Below the pieces are notes generated by a model. That model was not told where the DNA came from. It saw only the letters and a list, made by a program, of their open reading frames with translations, and did not search any database. From Tepidimonas ignava (GTDB lineage: Bacteria > Pseudomonadota > Gammaproteobacteria > Burkholderiales > Burkholderiaceae_C): a stretch of 64,000 nucleotides of DNA. Positions 44,762-53,590 of this stretch are shown in pieces. Positions within the stretch are counted from its first letter, which is position 1. The number at the start of each line of letters is the position of its first letter. Location: the NCBI RefSeq assembly GCF_004342625.1, contig NZ_SMAH01000004.1, forward strand, positions 124,001 through 188,000, given 5' to 3'. The translations under genes and the position numbers were made by a program.

Positions 44762-46156
44762 TTACTCCGTGGTGGTGGTGTGTTGCGACTGCAGGCATTC
44801 CCTTGCCTGCCTCCAGGATTTGGCCTGCCAGCGGCCCGCCCAGCGCTGGCCGCGCCAGTGGGCCGATCGCGCGTGGCAGCCGGCTCTGGCCTCGCTCATC
44901 GCAGGCAGGCTGATCGAGGCGCTGCGCGGGCGGATGACTTCCACGCCAGAGGCCGCCTCGCCCAGCGTCCCAAGCGGATGGGCCAGGCCATGCCAGCGGC
45001 CCGCGCCCAAGGCCCAGCCGCCCGGCCACATCCAGCCCGCGCCGGCGGCGCGATGGGCCTGGCGCGAAAGCTGCCAGCCGCTGGGCAATTCATCCGAGAG
45101 CGCCATGTCCGACAGGCGCAGATGCCGGTCGGCGCGCGCGGCCTGCGAGACGAGCCGCTTCTCAGAGCGGCCCAGGATGACCTGCGGCATCGCCAGCGCC
45201 GCCTGAACGCTGCGCTCCAGCCGCTCGGTGATCTCGACCCAACGCCCCGCGCCGATGCCCTCGGAGATCGCATCGCCTAAGCGCATCGGCGCATCGGCCG
45301 CTTGCCAGGCCCGCGCGGGCAGGCAGGCGTTGGTCTCGCCCAGCGGCCACTGCTCGGAGAGCGCGACCTGCGCTTTGCAATACGTGCGCTCGGGCCGCTG
45401 CTGCGCCCGCCCCAGGAGGCCAAGCGCTTGCGCGCGCTCATGCGCGCGCGCATGCTCGATCCTCGGGTTGGGCGCAGGCCGGCAGCCCAAGGCCATCTCA
45501 TCCAAAAGGCAGCGGTCCGCATAGCGCGCAAAGCGCCCATGCGCGGCATCGCGCAAGAGGCCGCTGGCGGCCAGCGCCCAGAGGGTCTGCCCCGCGTCGT
45601 GACGGCGGCCGAAAGACACGCGCGTAGCGCCATCGCGCCAGAAGGTGCCGCTGTAGTCCGACAAGAGCGCCTCGTCCAGGGCGCTTTGGCCCAGGATCAG
45701 GCGTCGCCGGTCGTGGCCGTGGTAGAGGCGCGCAAGACGCGAGCGGGCCGGCGCGGAGAGCCTGGCCACCGCGATGAAGCGGCCGATCTCCTCCCACTCT
45801 AGCCACCTGCCCGGGTCGATCTGGAACTCGGCCCAGTGCGCGCCGCCTGGGGCTTCCTGCTCGACGAAGACGGCCTCTGCGCCGATCCAGGACAGCGCCA
45901 CCGCCAGCGAGCGCGGCGTGCCTCTTAAGCGCTGCCACAGCACCCCTTCGCGGATCGCAAGCCTGGGCTCGGGCAGGTAGGGCAAGAGCTCCTCCAGCGC
46001 ATACTCCCACACCAAAGAGGGCAGCGCCGAATCGGGCGGCTCGGCCTTGAAGCGGCGGATCGCCTCAGCGCCAGCCTCCAGATGCGCGATGTCGATCGCC
46101 TCTGAGAGCGCGATCTCCAGCGCCGTGGCGTTGGCAGGCAGCAGGTGATTACTCAT
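44762..46156 (-). CDS. Tail protein I (P2 gpI-like), long
   Basis: The N-terminal half of this 464-residue protein matches P2 tail protein I (PF09684; LPSLVWEYALEELLPYL and RGTPRSLAVALSWIG). At about 464 residues it is more than twice the usual 180-220. The second half (RFARYADRCLLDE onward, Ala/Arg/Trp-rich) looks like an added domain. It follows baseplate J, as in P2. The ATG at 46156 (MSNHLLPAN) overlaps J by eight bases. Confidence 0.75.
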   Translation of the reverse strand: MSNHLLPANATALEIALSEAIDIAHLEAGAEAIRRFKAEPPDSALPSLVWEYALEELLPYLPEPRLAIREGVLWQRLRGTPRSLAVALSWIGAEAVFVEQEAPGGAHWAEFQIDPGRWLEWEEIGRFIAVARLSAPARSRLARLYHGHDRRRLILGQSALDEALLSDYSGTFWRDGATRVSFGRRHDAGQTLWALAASGLLRDAAHGRFARYADRCLLDEMALGCRPAPNPRIEHARAHERAQALGLLGRAQQRPERTYCKAQVALSEQWPLGETNACLPARAWQAADAPMRLGDAISEGIGAGRWVEITERLERSVQAALAMPQVILGRSEKRLVSQAARADRHLRLSDMALSDELPSGWQLSRQAHRAAGAGWMWPGGWALGAGRWHGLAHPLGTLGEAASGVEVIRPRSASISLPAMSEARAGCHARSAHWRGQRWAGRWQAKSWRQARECLQSQHTTTTE

Positions 46157-46973
46157 CGACCCCTCCATCGATGAGCTCGACTTCTTCGAGCCGCACGGCC
46201 TCGTGCGCCGCGCAGCGCGCGTCCTCGGCAGGAGCGATGAGCTCGACGCGGTGGATGCCGGGCTGGTGCAGCTGCGCCATCAGCCACGAGCGCGTCGCGT
46301 CCCACCCTAAGCGCGCGCGCTGGCGGATGGTTGCCCGCAGCTGCTCTGCGATGGCCCCGATGGCCTGCGGCAGCGTGCCCGGCAGCCGCCACAGCGTGGC
46401 GCGCACCGTCACGCGCTTGATCTGCGCATCGACCACCTCCACCGTGTCTGTGAGCACCCGCACGTCCTCGCGCGCCAGCTGCGCGCTGACGGCCTCCAGG
46501 ACAGCCTGCGCATCCGCGCCCTCACGGACCAGCACCGCAACGCGCACCAGCCCCGGCATCGGCGAGACCACCCCCACGTCCTGCACGCCGGGGCTGGCTG
46601 AGAGCGCCCAGTAGCGGTAGTGCGCAGCTCCCCCGGCGTTGGCAAAGCCCTGGATGCGGGCTCTGCAGCGCTGGCGCAGCGCCTCATCCTGCTCCTCAGG
46701 CAATCGCTCCACGCCGTAGAAGGCCGCCAGGTGATCGAGGTCGGCCCCAGCGGCAAAGGCCAAGAGCTGGCTTTTGGCCGCCTCGTTGATGCGCTGGCGC
46801 AGGATCATCTCGCGGTAAGCGGCCACCTCCAGCAGCTTGATGGCCGGGTCGGACTCCACCAGCGCCGAGTACTCGGGGTAGCGCTGGCGAAACGCCGCCA
46901 CCAGCGCAGCCAGGATCGGCTCGTAGCCAAGCGGCTCGATGACGGCCGGCTCAGGCAAATCCTGCAGGCTCAC
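46149..46973 (-). CDS. Baseplate assembly protein J
   Basis: This 274-residue protein matches P2 gpJ (PF04865), a wedge of the baseplate. Marks are ALVESDPAIKLLEVAAYREM and the internal LLAFAAGADLDHLAAFYGV. It overlaps the gene 25-like gene by four bases. Confidence 0.93.
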   Translation of the reverse strand: MSLQDLPEPAVIEPLGYEPILAALVAAFRQRYPEYSALVESDPAIKLLEVAAYREMILRQRINEAAKSQLLAFAAGADLDHLAAFYGVERLPEEQDEALRQRCRARIQGFANAGGAAHYRYWALSASPGVQDVGVVSPMPGLVRVAVLVREGADAQAVLEAVSAQLAREDVRVLTDTVEVVDAQIKRVTVRATLWRLPGTLPQAIGAIAEQLRATIRQRARLGWDATRSWLMAQLHQPGIHRVELIAPAEDARCAAHEAVRLEEVELIDGGVDE

Positions 46974-47302
46974 AGCGTGACCTCCAGTTTGACCTGCGCG
47001 CCCTCGGGCCGGTAGAGCCCTTCGAGCAAAAGCGCGATGCGCCCTGCGCTGGCCGAGATCACGCGCACGCGCTCAAGCTTGAGCCTTGGCTCCCAGGCAT
47101 CCAGGGCTTCGGCTGCCGCCGCGTAGAGGTCTGCGGCCAGCGCCGGCGTGATTGGGCGGTCCACGAGCTCGGGCACGCGGCTGCCGTAGCCGCGGCGCAT
47201 CACGCGCTCTCCGATGCGGGTGGTCAGGATGTCGCGGATCGACTGCTTCAAGTGCTCAAGCCCGGCCAGGCTCTGGCCGGTGGCTGAGTTCATGCCTTGC
47301 AT
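46970..47302 (-). CDS. Baseplate wedge protein, gp25/W family
   Basis: This 110-residue protein matches GPW/gp25 (PF04965). It has LKQSIRDILTTRIGERVMRR and the conserved GSRVPELVD. The start MQGMNSATG at 47302 is preferred for its closeness to the PAAR stop; 47293 is an alternative. It lies after PAAR, as in P2. Confidence 0.9.
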   Translation of the reverse strand: MQGMNSATGQSLAGLEHLKQSIRDILTTRIGERVMRRGYGSRVPELVDRPITPALAADLYAAAAEALDAWEPRLKLERVRVISASAGRIALLLEGLYRPEGAQVKLEVTL

Positions 47303-47307
47303 GAGGA

Positions 47308-47592
47308 TCACCCCGCAAAGACATCGGGCGAGCCCGCGGCCACCGTCGAGCCGCAGGCCACTGGGTCGCCCACGCGCCCGATGGGCTGGCCTTCTGCGAA
47401 GACCGTCGAGCTGCCTTGGGCCAGCACGCTTGCATGGCAGGACGGCCCGCAGCAGTGGACAGCCCAGGCATCGCCTGCCCGGTGCGCCGCGCGGCCATTG
47501 ACAAAGACGCTTGAGGCCCCAGACACGCTGGGCCGCGGCGGAAAGCACCCGTGCCCGCTGCATCGATCGCCAAGACGCGTGATGGCTGGCAT
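47308..47592 (-). CDS. PAAR-motif spike tip protein
   Basis: This 94-residue protein carries the PAAR fold (PF05488), which sharpens the spike of contractile tails with a metal site. It starts MPAITRLGDRCSGHGC and has PAAR-like VNGRAAHRAGD and EGQPIGRVGD repeats. It follows gpV in the usual spike order. Confidence 0.9.
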   Translation of the reverse strand: MPAITRLGDRCSGHGCFPPRPSVSGASSVFVNGRAAHRAGDAWAVHCCGPSCHASVLAQGSSTVFAEGQPIGRVGDPVACGSTVAAGSPDVFAG

Positions 47593-47602
47593 GGCGTCCT
47601 TC

Positions 47603-48082
47603 TCAGTTCAGATCGATGCGCGGCGAGCTCAGCCGCGCGCCCTCATCCGTGAGCTCAAGCCGCGTGCGGCCGATCTCAAGCACAATCTGGCCGCCTGGCG
47701 GCACCGACAAGCGCCAGCGGTGCTGCGCGCGGTCGTATTCCATGACCGCGCCGTCTTGCCACAGGGCGCGCGTGATGTCGGCGCTGGCCGCCGGCGGCGG
47801 ATAGGCCTGCCGGTAGATCGAGCCCACCACCACGCCCTGCTCCAGGTCGCCCCCAGGCGCGATCACGAGCACCTGCTCGCCGGGCTCCGGCGCATGCCAG
47901 GCGCGATCCGGCCCGGCCTTGGGCGCAAGCCAGGGCAGCCAGCCGGTGGTCATGGGGCCGGCCTTGACCTTGACGCGCGCGCGCGGGGCATCCAGCGCCA
48001 CGACCTGCCCCAGCACGGCCAGGTTCTCCAGGCCGCGCTCGGCCTCGGCCATGTCCTGGTAGAGGTTGCGGTCCTTAAGCAT
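47603..48082 (-). CDS. Baseplate spike protein gpV
   Basis: This 159-residue protein matches P2 gpV/phage baseplate assembly V, with an OB-fold region (LGQVVALDAPRARVKVKAG, then WLPWLAPKAG) and a C-terminal beta tail that would hold PAAR. The ATG at 48082 overlaps the upstream gene by eight bases. Confidence 0.9.
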   Translation of the reverse strand: MLKDRNLYQDMAEAERGLENLAVLGQVVALDAPRARVKVKAGPMTTGWLPWLAPKAGPDRAWHAPEPGEQVLVIAPGGDLEQGVVVGSIYRQAYPPPAASADITRALWQDGAVMEYDRAQHRWRLSVPPGGQIVLEIGRTRLELTDEGARLSSPRIDLN

Positions 48083-48593
48083 CGATGGGCTGGTAGCGGT
48101 CTTCAAACGCGCGCCCGATCTCGGGCGCGATCGAATAGAGCACAAGGCTTGGGCGGCTGCCAGGCGAGGGCGGCTGCCAGAGCGTCCAGTAGGCGACCTC
48201 CACCACAATCCGGCAGGCCAGCAGCGGCGTCTCTCCCTCGCCGTCCTGCTCGATCTCGGCGCGCAGGATGCGCAGGCCTTCTGCGCGATGCGACAGCGTC
48301 TCATCGGCCTCCAGCGCCGCCTCGATCTGCGCGCACAGGGCGTCGGCCTCCTCGTGCGCTGCTTCGCCGGCGGCGACGATCTCGATGGCCAGCGTCAGGA
48401 TGCGCCGCCTTGCGCCCGGGTCGGCCTGATAGGCGTCATCGAGCCGCTCCTCGCGCGCGTAGATCAGAATCGCCGGCAGCCGGCCTCGGGCCAGCGGCAC
48501 GGCCCGGTGCACGTGGATGCGGTTGGCAAGCTCAGGCAGCGCTGCGGCGATCACATCACGCACGGCAGCGCGAATCTGCTGGCGCGGGTGCAT
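48075..48593 (-). CDS. Tail completion/minor tail protein
   Basis: This 172-residue protein begins MHPRQQIRAAVRDVIAAALP, with IHVHRAVPLARGRLPAILIY, the pattern of head-tail joining or tail-terminator proteins of many phages (lambda gpU/P2 gpR-like position). It lies between the connector and the spike genes. Exact family not fixed. Confidence 0.6.
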   Translation of the reverse strand: MHPRQQIRAAVRDVIAAALPELANRIHVHRAVPLARGRLPAILIYAREERLDDAYQADPGARRRILTLAIEIVAAGEAAHEEADALCAQIEAALEADETLSHRAEGLRILRAEIEQDGEGETPLLACRIVVEVAYWTLWQPPSPGSRPSLVLYSIAPEIGRAFEDRYQPIDA

Positions 48594-49052
48594 CTAGCGC
48601 GCTCCCTTGCGCCAATCCCAAGGCGCAACCGGCCCGGGATCGGCCCACAGCCCCAGGCCCCGGCGACGCGCCGCCTCCTGCAGGCTGTAGAGCGACCGAT
48701 TCGCGGCGTAGCGGCCAAAGACCCAGGCGTAGCCGTCGCAGACCATCGCCGCCGACACGTCCTGCCCATCGGCCTGCAAGGCGCAGATCGCGCGCCCGTA
48801 GCGATCCACGTCGGAACAATCAGCGATCACGCGACGGCCAAGGATCATCCCCGCCAGCGCGTCGCGCGCCTTGAGCCCATAGGGCTGGCCAAGCTCCGGC
48901 GCGTCAATCTGCGCCAGGCGCACTCTGAGCTCGCCTTGCGGCGCACGCAGCGTCACGGTGTCGCCATCGATGACGCGCATCACCTCGCCTGTGACCATCT
49001 CGGCCTGCGCGACGGCGCAGGCCAAGCCAAGCAGCAGCGCAAGCCAGCGCAT
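48594..49052 (-). CDS. Secreted thermonuclease-like SNase
   Basis: This 152-residue protein has a signal peptide (MRWLALLLGLACAVAQA) and a staphylococcal nuclease fold: VTGEVMRVIDGDTVTL, AQIDAPELGQPYG and DRYGRAICALQADGQDV hold the expected Asp, Arg and Glu-like residues. SNases cut DNA and RNA with calcium. Such a gene is not part of the usual head or tail set and is cargo here, overlapping the connector gene as TGATG. Confidence 0.85.
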   Translation of the reverse strand: MRWLALLLGLACAVAQAEMVTGEVMRVIDGDTVTLRAPQGELRVRLAQIDAPELGQPYGLKARDALAGMILGRRVIADCSDVDRYGRAICALQADGQDVSAAMVCDGYAWVFGRYAANRSLYSLQEAARRRGLGLWADPGPVAPWDWRKGAR

Positions 49053-49357
49053 CACGCCTCCTGCAAGATGAGCTTGACCATGCCCAAGCCATCGGGCCGG
49101 ACATCGACGATGCGGTAGCGCCGCCCCGCCACCTCGGCCTCATCGCCCTCGGCGGGCTGCACGGGCAGGGAAGAGGCCAGCACCGACAGCACCGGCCGCG
49201 TGGTGGACACTGGCGCATCGCCCATGATCTCCACCAGCTCGTGCGCCGCCACGAAGATGGCGCGCAGATCGAAGGCTTGCCCATCGATGGTCAGGCGCGC
49301 CGGCTGGCCAAAGGCCGCCAGCGCCGCGCGCTGCGCATGAGCAGCCAGGCGAGCCAT
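49052..49357 (-). CDS. Head-tail connector, lambda FII-like
   Basis: This 101-residue protein resembles the lambda FII group (PF05354) in place and size, right after the major capsid gene. Blocks AIFVAAHELVEIMGD and RRYRIVDVRPDGLGMVKLIL fit. It should join the capsid portal to the tail. Confidence 0.7.
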   Translation of the reverse strand: MARLAAHAQRAALAAFGQPARLTIDGQAFDLRAIFVAAHELVEIMGDAPVSTTRPVLSVLASSLPVQPAEGDEAEVAGRRYRIVDVRPDGLGMVKLILQEA

Positions 49358-50370
49358 CAGTTGGACGAGAACAGACGCACCGTAAGCGCCGGGCGCTTCA
49401 CAATCGGCAGCGGATTGCTCTCGGTCAGGATGTCGATGCCGCGGCCGTCGGCGCGAGGCACCTGCCGCGCGTAGAGCTCCTCGCCCAGCGTGTTGACCGT
49501 CTCAAGGAGATTTGCGGGCGCGAAGTAGGTCGCGAAGGTGTTGGAGGTGCCCAGCGGGAAGGCGATGCCTTCGCCCTGCGCGATGAAGCGGTCGGTCTGG
49601 CCATTGGCCAGCGTGGCCGCCCCGGCATACTCCTCGAAGACGATCGGACCGAAACGAAAGCCGCGGCGCACGTCGTCGCGCAGGGGGTTGGTGGCGGCGT
49701 AGAAGGCATAAGCCTCCTTGACCGACTTGTGCGCAATCAGCCGGTCGAAGAATTCGGGGGAGACCAGCGCATAGATGCCGCTCATCGTCTCGCCCGAGAG
49801 GTGCTCCTCGATGTGGCGCGCGACCTGGATGGCGGCCTTCATGACATCGCCGCTCGCGTCGCCGAGCTTGAAGTCCACCGAAGCCTTGTCGATGCCAAAC
49901 TCGGCGTGCCAGTCGTACAGCGTGTTGCCCGCGCCGTCCTTCAAGACGCCGGAGAGGGCTTTGGCGCGCATGTACTCCAAGGTCTGCGCATGCTTGGCGC
50001 GCATGCGGGCAAGCTTGCGGGTCAAGACCTGCGCCACAGGGTCGGCCTCCTGCTTGCCAAAGGCGCGGATGCCCTGCACCTCCTCGGGCAAGAGCACATC
50101 GTCGTGCGGAATGTGCGGCACGACGAAAGAGCGCAGCTTGCGGCTGTCGCGCCCGGCCACGGTCGCAGGCGCCCCCGGCGTCACCGCCGGCAAAAGACGC
50201 AGCTCGCCCTCCACGGATTCGAGGATGACGTTGCGCTGCGCAATCGGCTCGGGCCGGAAGAGCCCCAGCTCGCCGATGCGGCCTTTGGGCGCGGGCAGGA
50301 GCTGGATCGCCTCGGTCATCTCGGCCAGGGTGAAGCCCTGGCCAACGAACGGGTTGACGACGACGGTCAT
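49357..50370 (-). CDS. Major capsid protein, lambda E type
   Basis: This 337-residue protein matches the lambda E family (PF03864) in length, with N-terminal PFVGQGFTLAEMTEAIQLLP and GRDSRKLRSFVVPHIPHDD. It forms the icosahedral shell. It follows the decoration gene as in lambda. Confidence 0.95.
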   Translation of the reverse strand: MTVVVNPFVGQGFTLAEMTEAIQLLPAPKGRIGELGLFRPEPIAQRNVILESVEGELRLLPAVTPGAPATVAGRDSRKLRSFVVPHIPHDDVLLPEEVQGIRAFGKQEADPVAQVLTRKLARMRAKHAQTLEYMRAKALSGVLKDGAGNTLYDWHAEFGIDKASVDFKLGDASGDVMKAAIQVARHIEEHLSGETMSGIYALVSPEFFDRLIAHKSVKEAYAFYAATNPLRDDVRRGFRFGPIVFEEYAGAATLANGQTDRFIAQGEGIAFPLGTSNTFATYFAPANLLETVNTLGEELYARQVPRADGRGIDILTESNPLPIVKRPALTVRLFSSN

Positions 50371-50385
50371 GGGGAACCTCCTTGA

Positions 50386-50766
50386 TCAAACGGTGGGCCG
50401 CGCCACGATGCCGTGGGCGGAAAGTTGCGCCAGCTTCTCGGCGCGCTCTGCCTCGGCATCCACCGACGCATCGAAGCTCAAGGCGGCGGCCGACACGATG
50501 GCCGGGCCGCGCGCGAGAATGAGCGCCGGGCGCGGCTGCGCAGAAGCCGCCACCTCCACGAGCAGCACCGCGCAGGCGATCTGCGCGCCATCCGAGCCCG
50601 TGGCGGTGGCAGGCTTGTACTGGCCGCTTGAGGCGATGCGGCCCAGCACCGTGCCCGCGGGCAGCGCATCGCCCGGCGCAAGCAGCACAGCCTCGCGGCA
50701 GTAGTCCTTGTCGTATTCGTGCTTCAAGAGGTCGCCAAGCGTGGGCGAAGCGGTCAGGGTCGGCAT
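50386..50766 (-). CDS. Head decoration protein, lambda D type
   Basis: This 126-residue protein matches the lambda D family (PF02924; PGDALPAGTVLGRIASSGQY). It stabilises the mature capsid. It sits between protease and capsid genes, as in lambda. Confidence 0.9.
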   Translation of the reverse strand: MPTLTASPTLGDLLKHEYDKDYCREAVLLAPGDALPAGTVLGRIASSGQYKPATATGSDGAQIACAVLLVEVAASAQPRPALILARGPAIVSAAALSFDASVDAEAERAEKLAQLSAHGIVARPTV

Positions 50767-50769
50767 GGG

Positions 50770-51078
50770 TCAGGCTCCTTGGGCAAAGCGGCGCGCCGCT
50801 TCCACAAGCGAGGACTTGGGCGCGGCAGCCGCGGGTTGGACGGAGACGATGTCGTGGCTTGCGTCACGCCGGGCGGCTTCCGCCAGCGCGCGGCGAGCCA
50901 GCGCCTCAGGGCTCAAGCCCTCGCGCAGGGCGGCGGCGGCATCGATGGCCACGCCCAGCGCGCGCGCTTGCTCGGCGATTTCAAGAAGCGCGGCGGCGCG
51001 CTCGGCCATCTGCCGCTCAAGCTCGGCGGCATCGAGGGCTGCCCCAGCCGCAGCCGGGGCGGTCACGGGAGTTTGCAT
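50770..51078 (-). CDS. Scaffold protein from internal start (Nu3-like)
   Basis: Inside the protease gene an in-frame ATG (51078, MQTPVTAPA) has a strong AGGAGG four bases before it. The 102-residue product is mainly helix (LERQMAERAAALLEIAEQAR). This is the layout of lambda C/Nu3, where the scaffold is made from the 3' end of the protease gene. Confidence 0.7.
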   Translation of the reverse strand: MQTPVTAPAAAGAALDAAELERQMAERAAALLEIAEQARALGVAIDAAAALREGLSPEALARRALAEAARRDASHDIVSVQPAAAAPKSSLVEAARRFAQGA

Positions 51079-51954
51079 ATGACCTCCTGGAAAGATTCGG
51101 CCTTTGGCCGGGGTTGACAAAACCTCAAGACGGCCTGAGAGCGCCGCGATGGCCTCGCGCAGGCCGCCGATCGCATCGGCCAGGCCCGCTTGGATGGCCG
51201 CCTGGCCGCGGTAGATGGCCGCTTGCTGCGCGCGCACGGCTTCAGGCCGCAGCCCGCGGCGCTTCGCGACCCAATCGACGAAGCGCTCGTAGAGCGCCTC
51301 CACATCGGCCTGGATCGCAGCGCGCGCCTCCTCCGACAATGGCCGGTGCGGGTTGCCGTCGAGCTTGCGCTCGCCGGCGTGGAGGAAGGTGTAGGCAATC
51401 CCCTCCTTGGCGTCCTTGGCCGACTGATCCGCATGCACGGCCACCACGCCGATGGAGCCCACTTCGGCGGTCTCGGTCACCCAGATCGCGTCGGCCGCCG
51501 CCGCCAGGGCGTAGGCTGCTGAGAGCGCCGCAGGCGTTGCCACCGCCCACAGGAACTTGCCGCTCTCAACAGAGAGCGCGCGCAGGCGCGCTGCCGTCTC
51601 AAAGACGCCGGCGGCTTCGCCCCCGGCGGAGTCGATCTCCAGCACCACCGCCCGCGCGCGCGGATCGGCAAAGAGCGCTTCGGCCTGCGTCTCGATCTCG
51701 AGGTAGCTCTGAAGCCCAGAGGCCGCGCCGAGATACGCCGATCGATGCACCAGCGTGCCCAGGATCGGCAGCACGGCAATGCCGTCCTCGGTGATGTGCG
51801 GCTCTGGCGCGGCAGCCGCCTCGGTTGCGGCCGGCAGGGGGCCAAGCCCCAGCAGGCGCGGGCCGATGGCCGCAAGGATCGTCTCGAGCTTGGGCCGCGC
51901 GATCAAAAGCGGCGCGCCGTACAGACGCGCCGCCAGGTGGGGTAGATCAGTCAT
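50770..51954 (-). CDS. S49-type capsid protease with fused scaffold, lambda C type
   Basis: This 394-residue protein has an S49 (SppA/ClpP-like) domain: DSAGGEAAGV is the oxyanion site and the Ser region is AVATPAALSAAYALAA, then EVGSIGVV. ERKLDGNPHRPL holds a likely base Lys. The C-terminal 100 residues are helical and form the scaffold. It should mature the head. The ATG at 51954 overlaps the portal gene by eight bases. Confidence 0.92.
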   Translation of the reverse strand: MTDLPHLAARLYGAPLLIARPKLETILAAIGPRLLGLGPLPAATEAAAAPEPHITEDGIAVLPILGTLVHRSAYLGAASGLQSYLEIETQAEALFADPRARAVVLEIDSAGGEAAGVFETAARLRALSVESGKFLWAVATPAALSAAYALAAAADAIWVTETAEVGSIGVVAVHADQSAKDAKEGIAYTFLHAGERKLDGNPHRPLSEEARAAIQADVEALYERFVDWVAKRRGLRPEAVRAQQAAIYRGQAAIQAGLADAIGGLREAIAALSGRLEVLSTPAKGRIFPGGHMQTPVTAPAAAGAALDAAELERQMAERAAALLEIAEQARALGVAIDAAAALREGLSPEALARRALAEAARRDASHDIVSVQPAAAAPKSSLVEAARRFAQGA

Positions 51955-53374
51955 GGGAATCCTCTTGCGGTTGCGCGGGCGGCGACACGCGCCCAAAGAC
52001 AAGCCCCAGTTCCTCGGCCCTGCGCCGCTCCTGGGCGATCTCGGCATCAAGCGCCTCGGCGTCATAGCCGCGCTCGGCGATCGACTGCGTGCGGCTCTTC
52101 AAGCCCGCCTCGATCGCGGCGATCTCGGCCTGGATGTCTTTCAGCGGATCGACCCACTCCCAGCGCGGGGTGAGCCATTCCACCGCCTCATACTCGCGGC
52201 GGCGGGCGCGGAAATTCGGCAGCTCAAGCGCCCCCGAGAGGGCGGCTGCTGCGATCCAGCGCCGCCACACCGGGCGGCAGAGCTGATAGACCAACACCGA
52301 ATACTGGAAGGCTTCGATGCGGCGGCGAAACTCGATGAGCGCGGCGCGGGTGTTGGAGTAGTTGGCTTTCACCATATCGCCGCTCAAGGCCGCGTAGGGC
52401 AGGCCTAAGGCAGCCGCGACCTGAAGCAGCGTGCGATACTGAAACGCCTCGTAGTTGCCTCCGACATCGGCCGGCTGGCTGAAGGTGATGTCTTCGCCTT
52501 CGCCCAGGATCTGCAGCTGCCCCGGCTCCAAGGGCATCAAGCCCTCGCCTTGCTCGTCGCGCTCCAGGCGGCTGTCGAAGTCGGCGGCTGGCCGGCGCAC
52601 AAAGCCCGCAAACATCGCCGCCACCTTCTTGCGATCGAGCTCCGCATCGTCGTACTGGTCCAGAAGAAAGAGCTTGACCAGCGCCGGCGCAAAGCGCGAC
52701 ACGCCCCGCAGCTGCCCGGCATCGACCGGATCGACGACGTGGATGACGTCCTCAGCCGGCACGCGGGTGGTCTCGCCCGCCAGTCCCGGCTCGGTCACAT
52801 CCCCCGGGTGGCGGCGCAGGAAGTGGTAAGCCACGCGCCGGCCGATGCGGTCGAACTCGATGCCCTGGCGCAGGATGTTGCCGTTGGGAAGCTGGCGATT
52901 GTCCATCGGCAGCATCTCGGCGGGCAGCAACTGCAGCTGCAGCGGCACCGCAAGGCCATCTTCGGGGTAGCGGCTGCGGATGCGGATGAAGACCTCGCCG
53001 GCGATGAAGAGCTCGCGCGCGGCGCGCCGCTGCAGCCCGTACAAGTCGGTGAGCCACTCGCTGTCGGCTTCATCGACCCAGCGCCGCCAGAGCTGATGCA
53101 CTTGCGCTTTCAGCGCGGCGTCGGCGATCTGGCTTGAAGGCTTCAGCCCTGAGCCCACCGCGTTGCCGGCGAAGCACTCCACGGCGTTGGCCGCATACCC
53201 GTTGTTGCGGATCAGATACCGCGCGCGGGCCGTCATGTCAGCGCCTGCGGCCTGGATCAGCGTATTGACGTGCGCGCGGCTGGCGACAAAGCCTTTCAGG
53301 CGGCGGGCAGACAAGCCGCCCTCAAAGCCGCCGATCAGCATGCCAAGGCGGCGGCGAAATCCCGTCCAGTCCAT
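51947..53374 (-). CDS. Portal protein, lambda B type
   Basis: This 475-residue protein matches lambda portal proteins (PF05136) with ARYLIRNNGYAANAVECFAG and HVVDPVDAGQLRGVS. It forms the dodecameric DNA port. The start at 53374 shares TGATG with gpW. Confidence 0.95.
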   Translation of the reverse strand: MDWTGFRRRLGMLIGGFEGGLSARRLKGFVASRAHVNTLIQAAGADMTARARYLIRNNGYAANAVECFAGNAVGSGLKPSSQIADAALKAQVHQLWRRWVDEADSEWLTDLYGLQRRAARELFIAGEVFIRIRSRYPEDGLAVPLQLQLLPAEMLPMDNRQLPNGNILRQGIEFDRIGRRVAYHFLRRHPGDVTEPGLAGETTRVPAEDVIHVVDPVDAGQLRGVSRFAPALVKLFLLDQYDDAELDRKKVAAMFAGFVRRPAADFDSRLERDEQGEGLMPLEPGQLQILGEGEDITFSQPADVGGNYEAFQYRTLLQVAAALGLPYAALSGDMVKANYSNTRAALIEFRRRIEAFQYSVLVYQLCRPVWRRWIAAAALSGALELPNFRARRREYEAVEWLTPRWEWVDPLKDIQAEIAAIEAGLKSRTQSIAERGYDAEALDAEIAQERRRAEELGLVFGRVSPPAQPQEDSHD

Positions 53375-53586
53375 CACAGCCCCTTCGAGCACCAGGCCAG
53401 CAGCCGGCGCGAGCGGGCTCGACCCTCAGCGGCGGCGATGTCGCGGTTGAGGGCCTCAAGCGCCGCGCGCAGCTCGGCCTCGGACTTGTAGGTCACCCAC
53501 TGCTCGCCGGCCTTGACGGTCAGCACCCCTGAGTAGCGCGCCGCCACGAGCTCATCGCGCAGGCGCTTCAGTTCCGAAAGCTCCAT
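53374..53586 (-). CDS. Head-tail joining protein gpW
   Basis: This 70-residue protein matches lambda gpW (PF02831): MELSELKRLRDELVAARYSG, then TYKSEAELRAAL. It closes the filled head. It lies between terminase large and portal, as in lambda. Confidence 0.9.
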   Translation of the reverse strand: MELSELKRLRDELVAARYSGVLTVKAGEQWVTYKSEAELRAALEALNRDIAAAEGRARSRRLLAWCSKGL

Positions 53587-53590
53587 GTCC

